From Acidimicrobiales bacterium (lineage in GTDB: Bacteria > Actinomycetota > Acidimicrobiia > Acidimicrobiales > Palsa-688): a stretch of 6,985 nucleotides of DNA. Of this stretch, positions 1-6,167 are shown piece by piece. The translations under genes and the position numbers were made by a program. Location: contig JAFAWZ010000238.1 in the NCBI GenBank assembly GCA_019241495.1, positions 1-6,985 on the forward strand, written 5' to 3'. The first letter of the stretch is position 1; every line of letters begins with the position of its first letter. The notes beneath the pieces were generated by a model. It saw only the letters and a list, made by a program, of their open reading frames with translations. It ran no database searches and was not told the origin of the DNA.

Positions 1-65
1 GGAGGAGGGAAGCACCTACGTATCACATCTGAATTTCTTGCTGCCGAGGTCGCTTGGGTAGGCCT

Positions 66-72
66 GTAGCCT
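66..72 (+). promoter_or_regulatory. Putative -10 element of a leaderless hisS promoter
   Basis: The heptamer GTAGCCT contains a TAnnnT-type hexamer (67-72) that ends 9 bases before the hisS ATG. A transcript starting about 7 bases downstream of a -10 box would begin at or just before the start codon, and there is no Shine-Dalgarno-like sequence between 73 and 81. Both facts fit leaderless translation, which is common in Actinobacteria. The same heptamer form precedes two other starts in this window. No convincing -35 box is visible: TTGCTG at 38-43 is 23 bases away, which is too far. The whole 1-81 region holds no other supported feature. Confidence 0.45.
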
Positions 73-81
73 GAAGTTTCC

Positions 82-1335
82 ATGGCCGAGTTGCGCAACA
101 TCCCGGGAACCTTCGACGTCGTCCCGGCCGAGTCGGGTCCATGGGAGGTCGTGGTCGCGACGTTCGCGCAAGTGGTCGAGGCCGCCGGGTACGGGCTCCT
201 GCTCACCCCGACCTTCGAGGACATATCCGTGTTCAAGCGGATCGGCGACTCCACCGACGTGGTCCGCAAGGAGATGTACGACTTCGTAGACAAAGGGAAC
301 CGGCACATCGCCCTGCGCCCCGAGCTGACGGCGTCTGTCGTGCGGGCCTTCATCCAGCATCGGCCCGCGACGCCGTGGAAGGCGTGGACCGGCGGATCTC
401 AGTTCCGCTACGAGAAGCCCCAAGCCGGCCGGTTCCGTGAATTCCACCAACTCGACATCGAGGCCTTCGGCAGCGCCGACCCCGACCTCGACGTGGAAGT
501 GATCGCCCTCGGATGGGAGTACCTGCGCGCCCTCGGGGTCACCCAGGTAGAACTGCTGGTTAATTCGCTCGGTGACGGCAAGTGCAGGCCGGCCTACCGG
601 CAGCTCCTCCTCGACTACCTGCTGCAGCACCGAGGCGAGCTGTGCGACGAACACCGGGCCCGGCTGGAGGAGAATCCCCTAAGGGTCTTGGACTGCAAGA
701 AGGCGCCGTGCCGGGCGGTGGTGGAGGACGCCCCCCGCCAGCTCGACCACCTCTGCGATGAATGCGCCGCCCACTTCGCCCGGGTGGAGGAGGGGCTCCT
801 TGCGCTGGCCGTCCCTTACTCCGTGGACCCGCTGCTCGTCCGGGGGCTCGACTACTACACCAGGACGGCCTTCGAGTACGCCGGGCGTGGGCTGGAGTCG
901 GCCCAGAACGCGCTCGGGGGCGGAGGTCGCTATGACGGCCTGGTGGAGGCTATGGGAGGTCCCGACACTCCGGCCGTCGGCTTGGCGCTCGGGATCGAGC
1001 GCATCCTGCTCGCTCTGGAGGCCGAGAACACCCTGCCCTCGGGGCGAGCCGCTCTGGACGCCTTCGTGGTCGACTTTGCCGGCGGAGCCAACGCCCGCGA
1101 CCTCACGGCCCGGCTGCGCGCTTCAGGCTTGAGGGTCGACCGGGCGTTCGACGGCCGCTCCCCGAAGGCCCAGTTCAAGGCGGCCGACCGGTCAGGGGCC
1201 CGCTTGGCGGTCGTCGTCGGGCCCGACGAGGCAGCCGCGGGGAAGGTCGGCGTCAAGGACCTGAAATCCGGCGGCGACCAGTTGACGGTCGCAATGGAAG
1301 ACCTGGTCGAAGAGCTCCGCCGGCGCCTCGGCTGA
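82..1335 (+). CDS. hisS: Histidyl-tRNA synthetase (HisRS, class II)
   Basis: Cytoplasmic enzyme that activates histidine with ATP and charges tRNA-His. The 417-residue length is normal for bacterial HisRS. The N-terminal catalytic core is seen in IPGTFDVVP (7-15), the motif 2 region RPELT (79-83) and FRYEKPQAGRFREFHQLDIE (108-127), the histidine-binding loop LVRGLDYYTRTAFE (252-265), GGGGRYDGL (279-287) and the motif 3 segment AVGLALGIERI (298-308). By alignment from memory with E. coli HisRS, E81, T83, R109, Q123, E127 and R254 are the ATP/histidine contacts. An anticodon-binding domain fills roughly 325-412. One oddity is Leu82 where most HisRS have Gly in RPEGT. Another is a cysteine-rich insertion (C205, C210, C225, C228) that could bind metal. 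The ATG at 82 is chosen because the conserved N-terminus begins right after it and because a -10-like box lies just upstream. The gene is followed by a 49-base gap, so it is probably its own transcription unit. Confidence 0.97.
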   Translation: MAELRNIPGTFDVVPAESGPWEVVVATFAQVVEAAGYGLLLTPTFEDISVFKRIGDSTDVVRKEMYDFVDKGNRHIALRPELTASVVRAFIQHRPATPWKAWTGGSQFRYEKPQAGRFREFHQLDIEAFGSADPDLDVEVIALGWEYLRALGVTQVELLVNSLGDGKCRPAYRQLLLDYLLQHRGELCDEHRARLEENPLRVLDCKKAPCRAVVEDAPRQLDHLCDECAAHFARVEEGLLALAVPYSVDPLLVRGLDYYTRTAFEYAGRGLESAQNALGGGGRYDGLVEAMGGPDTPAVGLALGIERILLALEAENTLPSGRAALDAFVVDFAGGANARDLTARLRASGLRVDRAFDGRSPKAQFKAADRSGARLAVVVGPDEAAAGKVGVKDLKSGGDQLTVAMEDLVEELRRRLG

Positions 1336-1369
1336 CAGCTGCAGTCACGGCTCGGTTCCGCGCTGAACG

Positions 1370-1376
1370 GTAGTCT
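1370..1376 (+). promoter_or_regulatory. Putative -10 element before the DUF948-type gene
   Basis: GTAGTCT lies in the 49-base gap after hisS and ends 8 bases before the TTG at 1385. It matches the GTARYCT pattern seen before hisS and alaS. The gap contains no ribosome binding site, so a leaderless or near-leaderless mRNA is the simplest reading. A -35 element is not evident: CTGACA at 1332-1337 resembles one but is 33 bases from the hexamer. A 4-bp inverted repeat (GTTC 1355-1358, GAAC 1365-1368) is too short to call a terminator for hisS. Confidence 0.4.
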
Positions 1377-1384
1377 CGCGTGCC

Positions 1385-1726
1385 TTGTTAGCGATCGCCG
1401 TAGCGGCCGTCTCGACAGCAGTAGTGCTGGTGCTTCTCGGCGCCGCGGTGTCGCTGCGCCGCAGCGCCCGGGAGCTGCGGCTTCTCGCCGAGGAGATCAG
1501 CGACCACGCCGGATCTGTCATCGGCGACGCTGAGGCGACCATCGCGCAGGCGCGCGGCCAGCTGGCCCGGGTCGACGACCTGGTCGGCTCGGCTGAGGCG
1601 ATCACCGAGACCGTCGGATCGGCGTCGCGGTTGGCGCACGCTGCCCTGGCCACACCGGTGATCAAGGTCCTGGCCTTCGGGGCCGGGACGGCCCGGGCCG
1701 GAAGGCGACTGCGGGGCCGGCGCTGA
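1385..1726 (+). CDS. DUF948-type small membrane protein
   Basis: A 113-residue protein of unknown molecular function. Residues 2-23 form a hydrophobic segment that is probably an uncleaved membrane anchor, followed by a positive patch (R25, R26, R30, R32). A long, mostly helical, heptad-like stretch follows (about 27-82, with ARVDDLVGSAEAITETVG at 61-78), then the tail ATPVIKVLAFGAGTARAGRR (89-108) and a basic end. Anchor, helical DUF948-like body and the PVIKVLA..GTARA tail match, from memory, the short DUF948 proteins found just upstream of alaS in many Actinobacteria. The start is TTG: the alternative GTG at 1380 hits a stop after three codons, and no ATG precedes the membrane segment. The stop overlaps the next gene's ATG by one base, implying coupled translation. 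A membrane or envelope role is inferred only from the anchor; no catalytic residues are apparent. Confidence 0.75.
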   Translation: MLAIAVAAVSTAVVLVLLGAAVSLRRSARELRLLAEEISDHAGSVIGDAEATIAQARGQLARVDDLVGSAEAITETVGSASRLAHAALATPVIKVLAFGAGTARAGRRLRGRR

Positions 1727-1959
1727 TGTTGAAGCGGATCCGCTGGCTCGGCGCCGGCCTGGCCGTAGGCGTCGGGGGGTCCATCTGGGCGCAGCGCAAG
1801 ATGAAGTCCGTGGCCAGCCGTTACCGGCCGGCCGGCGTGGCGCAAGGCGCCGCGACGCGGGCTGTCGATGCCTGGCGCGAAGGGCGCTCCGCCATGAAGG
1901 AGCGCGAGGCCGAGCTGCGCGGTGATCCCTCCTCCGGCCGGCGGACCCACAGGCCGTAA
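1726..1959 (+). CDS. Small DUF6167-like protein upstream of alaS
   Basis: A 77-residue protein of unknown function. It opens with MLKRIRW, then a short Gly/Ala-rich hydrophobic segment (about 7-22, WLGAGLAVGVGGSIWA), the basic QRKMKSVASRYRP (23-35), and an amphipathic helix with EGRSAMKEREAELR (52-65). This layout resembles, from memory, the DUF6167 family: an aromatic/Gly hydrophobic start, an R/K-K patch, and a closing M..RE.ELR signature. That family typically sits between a DUF948 gene and alaS. The hydrophobic part is short for a full transmembrane helix but could associate with the membrane. The ATG overlaps the previous stop (TGATG), and the TAA stop (1957-1959) lies within the putative alaS -10 hexamer. 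The last residues (67-77) are Pro/Arg/Ser-rich and probably disordered. Expression with the DUF948 gene is likely. Confidence 0.7.
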   Translation: MLKRIRWLGAGLAVGVGGSIWAQRKMKSVASRYRPAGVAQGAATRAVDAWREGRSAMKEREAELRGDPSSGRRTHRP

Positions 1960-1962
1960 CCT
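1956..1962 (+). promoter_or_regulatory. Putative -10 element of an alaS-operon promoter
   Basis: GTAACCT ends 10 bases before the alaS ATG at 1973 and matches the GTARYCT pattern found before hisS and before the DUF948 gene. Its TAA is also the stop codon of the preceding small gene, so part of the match is forced by coding. It would allow alaS-ruvX-mltG-aroE to be transcribed independently of the two small genes. A start about 7 bases downstream would give an alaS leader of only a few bases. Confidence 0.35.
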
Positions 1963-1968
1963 GGAAGG
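1963..1968 (+). promoter_or_regulatory. Possible weak ribosome binding site of alaS
   Basis: The purine run GGAAGG ends 4 bases before ATG 1973. This is close spacing and an imperfect Shine-Dalgarno match, but it is the best such site near any start in the window. It would act only on read-through transcripts from upstream, because a transcript started from the adjacent -10-like box would begin at or after it. It supports ATG 1973 over the upstream in-frame GTG at 1922. Confidence 0.35.
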
Positions 1969-1972
1969 CGAC

Positions 1973-4546
1973 ATGGACGCCAACGCGCTGCGCCGCGCCT
2001 TCACGCAGTACTTCGTCGAACAGGGTCACACCGCGGTGCCTTCCGCCGGACTCATTCCGCACCACCCCCGCGCCCCGCTATTCACCAACGCCGGGATGAA
2101 CCAGTTCATCCCTTACTTCCTCGGGGAGGAGCGACCCCCATTTACGCGAGCGACCAGCGTCCAGAAATGCGTCCGGGTGCGGGGCAAGCACGACGACATC
2201 GACCTGATCGGGCGCACTACCCGGCATCTCACCTTCTTCGAGATGCTGGGCAACTTCAGCTTCGGCGACTACTTCAAGGAGCTGGCCATCCCGCTCGCAT
2301 GGGAGCTCTTGACCGATCGGTTCGGCTTGGACGGCGAGCGCCTCTGGGTGACCGTCTACAAGCAGGACGACGAAGCCGAGCAGATCTGGCGGGACTCGGT
2401 CGGTCTGACCCCCGAACGCATCCAGCGCATGGACGAGGACAACTTCTGGGAGATGGGCGAGACCGGACCCTGCGGCCCTTCGTCGGAGATCTACTACGAC
2501 CGCGGCCCGGAGTGGGGGCCCGACGGCGGCCCGGCGGGAGGAGGCGAAGAGCGATTCGTCGAAATCTGGAACCTGGTGTTCATGCAATACGACCGCCAGG
2601 CGGACGGGACGCTCGTTCCCCTGCCGAAGCCCAACATCGACACCGGCGCCGGTCTGGAGCGGATCCTTACCATCCTGCAGGATGTGCCGGCCGTTTGGGA
2701 CACTGACGTCCTTCGGCCCATCATCGCCCACGCCGAGCGCCTGACTGGCCGCTCGTATGGGGAGGACGCGGAGGTCGATGTGTCGCTCCGCATCCTGGGG
2801 GACCACTCCCGTTCCATGACGTTCCTCATCGGAGACGGGGTCTTCCCCAGTAACGAGGACCGGGGGTACGTTCTGCGCCGGCTCATCCGCCGGGCCGTGC
2901 GCCAGGCCTACAGCCTGGGCGTAGAGAAGCCGGTGACTCCCGTGCTCGTAGCGGCGTGCATCGAGGTGATGGGGGAGGCCTACCCGGATCTGGTGCGCCA
3001 GGCGGACTTCATCACCGGCGTGGTGGCGCGCGAGGAGAGCCATTTCCGGGCCACCCTGCGCTCCGGGTTGGCCATGCTGGACAGCGAGCTGGCCCGGACC
3101 CGGCTGGTATCGGGAGAGGTCGCCTTCCGGCTGCACGACACCTACGGGTTCCCGATCGAGCTGACTCGTGAGATCGCCGAGGAGCGGGGGGCGACCGTCG
3201 ATGAGGCTGCCTTCGATGCGGCGATGGCGCACCAGCGGGAGCGGTCCAAGCAGTCTGGCCGGAAGGCGGTCGGCGGCGGGTCGGGTGACGAATACCGGCG
3301 CATCCTGAAGGATGCCGGTCCGACGACGTTCGTCGGCTACACCGACAATTCGGCTGTCGCGACGGTGGTCGCCGTAGTGGAGGAGGACGGCAAGGACACG
3401 GTCGAAGTATTCCTCGACGCGACCCCGTTCTATGCCGAGGGTGGCGGCCAGGTGGGCGATACCGGGACGATCGAGACCGATACGGGCCGGGCCCGCGTCG
3501 TGGACACCACCTATGCGTTACCTGGACTGATCCGCCATAGGAGCCGGTTGGAAGGCGGCCACATCTCGGTCGGCCAGACCGCCACGGCCACCATCGAGCT
3601 CGAACGGCGCGCCGGCATCCGACGCAACCACACCGGAACCCATCTGCTGCACTGGGCGCTGCGGCGGGTACTGGGGGATCATGTGAAGCAGCAGGGCTCG
3701 CTGGTGGCGCCGGACCGCCTCCGGTTCGACTTCACCCACTACGGCCCGATGTCTCCCGAAGAGATCGCCCGCGTCGAGGACCTGGTGAACGGGGCCATCC
3801 TGGCCGACGACGACGTGGTCGTGACAGTCATGAGCAAGGCGGCGGCGGACGCATCGGGTGCCATTGCTTTCTTCGAGGACAAGTACGGGGATCAGGTCCG
3901 CACGGTGAGAGCCGGCTCAGAGTCGTTCGAGTTGTGCGGAGGGACCCACGTGGCGCGCCTCGGCCAGATCGGACCGGTGGAGATCGTCTCGGAGGGGTCG
4001 ATCGGATCGAACCTGCGCCGCATCGAGGCAACTACGGGCACCGAGACGCTCCGCCGGCTGCGCCAGACGGAGCACCAGCTGAGCGAGGCTGCGGCGCTGC
4101 TGCGGGCCCATTCCGACGAGCTGACCCCAGCTCTGGAGAAGAAGCTGAGCGAGTTGCGCGAGGTGGAACTGCGCCTGCGCAAGTCCGAGCAGGCCGCCCT
4201 GTCGGAGAGAGCTCAGTCCCTCGTGGCGCAGGCCGCCAACGGGACCCTCGTGGCCCGGGTGGACGGGCTGGCCCCGGACCAGCTCCGCGAGCTCGGGGGC
4301 CAAGCACTCCAGATTGGCCAACTCGCGACCGTGGTGCTGGGCGGGAGTCCAGACGGGGAGAAGGTGTCGATCGTGGCCTTCGTGCGTAAAGGGGCCAGCC
4401 CGACCGCTCCCGAGCTGGTGGGCCCAGCGGCGCGCATCGTGGGTGGTGGCGGGGGAGGCAAGAACCCCGAACAGGCCATGGCCGGCGGTCGCGACGCCAC
4501 CCGCTTGGATGAGGCGCTCGACCACGTTCGAGAAGCCCTCCGCTGA
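1973..4546 (+). CDS. alaS: Alanyl-tRNA synthetase (AlaRS, class II, with editing domain)
   Basis: Cytoplasmic enzyme that charges tRNA-Ala and hydrolyses mischarged Ser- or Gly-tRNA-Ala. From ATG 1973 it has 857 residues, near the usual bacterial size. The catalytic core holds FTNAGMNQFIPYFLG (37-51), KCVR (65-68), TTRHLTFFEMLGNFSFGDYFKE (82-103), the ETGPCGPSSEIYYD segment (163-176), EIWNLVFMQYDR (197-208) and the DTGAGLERI motif 3 (223-231). The editing domain follows: the Gly-rich FYAEGGGQVGDTG (486-498), HTGTHLLH (553-560) and CGGTHV (655-660). H553, H557, C655 and H659 are the expected zinc ligands, so proofreading should be intact. A helical, probably coiled-coil linker (about 693-750) leads to the C-Ala domain ending in RIVGGGGGGKNPEQAMAGG (821-839). 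The reading frame is open from GTG 1922, but the family's N-terminus (ALRRAFTQYFVEQGHT) starts right after ATG 1973, and the extension would overlap the preceding gene. ruvX follows 15 bases downstream. Confidence 0.97.
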   Translation: MDANALRRAFTQYFVEQGHTAVPSAGLIPHHPRAPLFTNAGMNQFIPYFLGEERPPFTRATSVQKCVRVRGKHDDIDLIGRTTRHLTFFEMLGNFSFGDYFKELAIPLAWELLTDRFGLDGERLWVTVYKQDDEAEQIWRDSVGLTPERIQRMDEDNFWEMGETGPCGPSSEIYYDRGPEWGPDGGPAGGGEERFVEIWNLVFMQYDRQADGTLVPLPKPNIDTGAGLERILTILQDVPAVWDTDVLRPIIAHAERLTGRSYGEDAEVDVSLRILGDHSRSMTFLIGDGVFPSNEDRGYVLRRLIRRAVRQAYSLGVEKPVTPVLVAACIEVMGEAYPDLVRQADFITGVVAREESHFRATLRSGLAMLDSELARTRLVSGEVAFRLHDTYGFPIELTREIAEERGATVDEAAFDAAMAHQRERSKQSGRKAVGGGSGDEYRRILKDAGPTTFVGYTDNSAVATVVAVVEEDGKDTVEVFLDATPFYAEGGGQVGDTGTIETDTGRARVVDTTYALPGLIRHRSRLEGGHISVGQTATATIELERRAGIRRNHTGTHLLHWALRRVLGDHVKQQGSLVAPDRLRFDFTHYGPMSPEEIARVEDLVNGAILADDDVVVTVMSKAAADASGAIAFFEDKYGDQVRTVRAGSESFELCGGTHVARLGQIGPVEIVSEGSIGSNLRRIEATTGTETLRRLRQTEHQLSEAAALLRAHSDELTPALEKKLSELREVELRLRKSEQAALSERAQSLVAQAANGTLVARVDGLAPDQLRELGGQALQIGQLATVVLGGSPDGEKVSIVAFVRKGASPTAPELVGPAARIVGGGGGGKNPEQAMAGGRDATRLDEALDHVREALR

Positions 4547-4561
4547 TGACGTCGCGTCCGG

Positions 4562-4996
4562 ATGGAAGCTGAAGGCCGGTTGCTCGGGCTGGACCTGGGG
4601 AGCCGCCGAATCGGCGTAGCTGTCACTGACAGTGGCCAAAAGGTCGCTACCGGCGTCCGAACCCTTCGGCGCGCCAGGGACCGAGGTGCCGACCACGTGG
4701 CAATCTCCGCGTTGGTCCGCGACTACGAGGCGGTGGGCGTGGTGGTGGGCGTTCCGTGGTCCCTATCAGGAGGAACGGGGCCGGCAGCCCGGGGCGTACT
4801 CGATGAGGTCGCCGAACTAAGCTCGACTCTCGACGTCGAGGTCGCAACCGTGGACGAACGTCTCAGCACCGTGGCCGCCTCCGAGACCCTAAGAGCCGCA
4901 GGGCGCTCGGCTCGTCGCCAGCGGGAGGTGGTCGACCAGGCCGCTGCCGCGGTGATCCTGCAGAGCTACGTGGACCAACACAGACACCGGGGATGA
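4562..4996 (+). CDS. ruvX: RuvX/YqgF family Holliday-junction-resolvase-like nuclease
   Basis: A 144-residue RNase H-fold protein. Family members are linked to 5' maturation of pre-16S rRNA in E. coli and show Holliday-junction resolvase activity in some bacteria such as M. tuberculosis; which role applies here is unknown. The RNase H-type acidic motifs are all present: LLGLDLGSRRIGVAVTD (7-23, catalytic D11), VVGVPWSLSGGTGPAA (61-76), VDERLST (97-103, with D98/E99) and VDQAAAAVILQSYVD (124-138, D125) after a basic loop (R115-R121). The strand following VVGxP carries Trp66 where Leu is more usual. Starting at ATG 4562 leaves only five residues before the first motif; an in-frame TGA at 4547-4549 prevents any longer form. 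No Shine-Dalgarno sequence is seen. It lies 15 bases after alaS and 4 before mltG, so co-transcription with both is likely. Confidence 0.93.
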   Translation: MEAEGRLLGLDLGSRRIGVAVTDSGQKVATGVRTLRRARDRGADHVAISALVRDYEAVGVVVGVPWSLSGGTGPAARGVLDEVAELSSTLDVEVATVDERLSTVAASETLRAAGRSARRQREVVDQAAAAVILQSYVDQHRHRG

Positions 4997-5000
4997 TTGT

Positions 5001-6167
5001 TTGACCGATTACCGAGCGGGGCCCGCGGAGTGGCCGGGTAAGCGCCCAGACGAAGACGAACAGTTGGATGATGGGTGGCCCGTAGTCGACGATGCCTCGA
5101 ACCCATCCTCCCGGGCACCGACCGGGCGTCGGTTCCGGCACCCGGTTCTCGTGGCCATCGGGGTCGTCTTTGTCGTGCTGGTGCTGATTGCCGGGGGATT
5201 CCTCTTGTGGGCGAGCTCGCAGATCAATCCGGGGGGCCATCGAGGCCCGGGTGTCTCGGTGTCGATCCCGCCCGGGTCCTCCAACGCCAAGATCGGGGGC
5301 ATCCTGTCGGCGGCCGGGGTGATACACAGCGGCTCGTTGTTCGGCTTCTACGTCAAGTTGTCCGGTGACGGCCCGCTCCTCCCGGGCCACTACATCCTCC
5401 CCAAGAACTCGTCGTACCACGCGGTGATCTCGGCTCTCGAGAAGGGACCTGTGATCGTCACCGATGCCGTGGTCGTGCCGGAGGGCTTCACCGTGCGCCA
5501 GATCGCCGATCGGGTCGGGGCGCTATCCGGCCTCGGTCTGTCGGCGCAGAAGTTCCTCACCGCCGCCTCCGATGGCACGGTTCGCAGTCCGTACGAGCCG
5601 GCGGGAGTGAACAACCTGGAGGGCCTCCTCTTTCCAGCCACCTACACCGTCCACCAGGGCGAGACAGAGGTGGAGCTCCTGGAACAGATGGTCGGCGCAT
5701 TCGACGCTCAAGCCGACGACATCGGTCTCCAGGCCGCAGCCCAGAAGTTGGGGTACTCGCCCTATCAGGTCGTCACCGTTGCCTCGATCGTCGAGAAGGA
5801 AGCCAAGCTGAGCGGGGATCGGGGACCGGTGGCCAGCGTCGTGTACAACCGGCTGCACAAGGGGATTAGCCTCGGAGCGGACTCCACCCAGACGTACTAC
5901 CTGCGGCTCAGCGATCCCAGCCTGGCGGTACCGACAGCGGCCCAGGACGATCAGCCGAGCCCGTACAACACCCGGCTGAGCAAGGGTCTGCCTCCTACCC
6001 CGATCGCCAACGCCGGTCTCCCCTCCCTGCAGGCCGCGACCAGCCCTCCGACGACGACCTACGTGTACTTCGTCGAGGTCAACCCAAGCGGGCAGCTCGG
6101 GTTCGCGTCCACGGCATCCGGTTTCGATCAGCTGCGGGCCCAGTGCCACGCAGCCGGTCTCTGTTGA
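5001..6167 (+). CDS. mltG: Endolytic murein transglycosylase MltG (YceG family)
   Basis: Membrane-anchored enzyme that cleaves nascent peptidoglycan glycan strands internally and is thought to terminate their elongation. It has 388 residues. An acidic, Pro-rich cytoplasmic part (1-43) is followed by one membrane helix (about 49-70, VLVAIGVVFVVLVLIAGGFLLW). The extracytoplasmic part has a LysM-like region (about 85-170, including VVVPEGFTVRQIADRV, 157-172), the LEGLLFPATYTV motif (206-217) and the catalytic segment VASIVEKEA (260-268), where E265/E267 cover the family's catalytic glutamate (E218 in E. coli). SPYNTRLSKGLPPTPIANAGLPSLQAA (320-346) and TTYVYFVE (352-359) complete the signature. 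The TTG start is the only start codon between an in-frame TGA (4953-4955) and the membrane helix. Two oddities are LGADSTQTYYL (291-301) in place of the common LQSDPTxxY form and a C-terminal pair of cysteines (C382, C388). Position between ruvX and aroE is conserved in Actinobacteria. Confidence 0.95.
   Translation: MTDYRAGPAEWPGKRPDEDEQLDDGWPVVDDASNPSSRAPTGRRFRHPVLVAIGVVFVVLVLIAGGFLLWASSQINPGGHRGPGVSVSIPPGSSNAKIGGILSAAGVIHSGSLFGFYVKLSGDGPLLPGHYILPKNSSYHAVISALEKGPVIVTDAVVVPEGFTVRQIADRVGALSGLGLSAQKFLTAASDGTVRSPYEPAGVNNLEGLLFPATYTVHQGETEVELLEQMVGAFDAQADDIGLQAAAQKLGYSPYQVVTVASIVEKEAKLSGDRGPVASVVYNRLHKGISLGADSTQTYYLRLSDPSLAVPTAAQDDQPSPYNTRLSKGLPPTPIANAGLPSLQAATSPPTTTYVYFVEVNPSGQLGFASTASGFDQLRAQCHAAGLC

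Noticed and set aside
1..10. Purine run GGAGGAGGGA resembling a ribosome binding site
   Set aside because: No start codon at a suitable distance opens a meaningful frame, and it is 70 bases from hisS.
1..69. Open frame from the left edge to TAG at 67-69 as the tail of an upstream gene
   Set aside because: Only 22 codons with no recognisable motif; it cannot be told from chance, and the stop would overlap the putative hisS -10 box.
16..654. Antisense open frame of 212 codons opposite hisS
   Set aside because: It is a shadow of hisS codons with no family motif.
1355..1368. Inverted repeat GTTC/GAAC after hisS as a terminator
   Set aside because: Only a 4-bp stem with no following T-run, so it is not a credible intrinsic terminator.
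1336..1384. T-box or other riboswitch leader for the tRNA synthetase genes
   Set aside because: The gaps before hisS, the DUF948 gene and alaS are far too short, and no T-box sequence or specifier stem is visible.
1922..1972. N-terminal extension of alaS from GTG 1922
   Set aside because: The added 17 residues are Pro/Gly-rich, overlap the preceding gene and lie outside the conserved AlaRS start; ATG 1973 fits better.
2078..3232. Long antisense open frame (384 codons) on the - strand inside alaS
   Set aside because: It is the reverse of a confidently identified gene, shows no recognisable protein motif, and long antisense frames are expected in high-G+C DNA with G/C-rich third positions.
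3917..4696. Antisense open frame spanning the alaS-ruvX junction on the - strand
   Set aside because: It overlaps two well-supported genes completely and its translation is low-complexity and unrecognisable.
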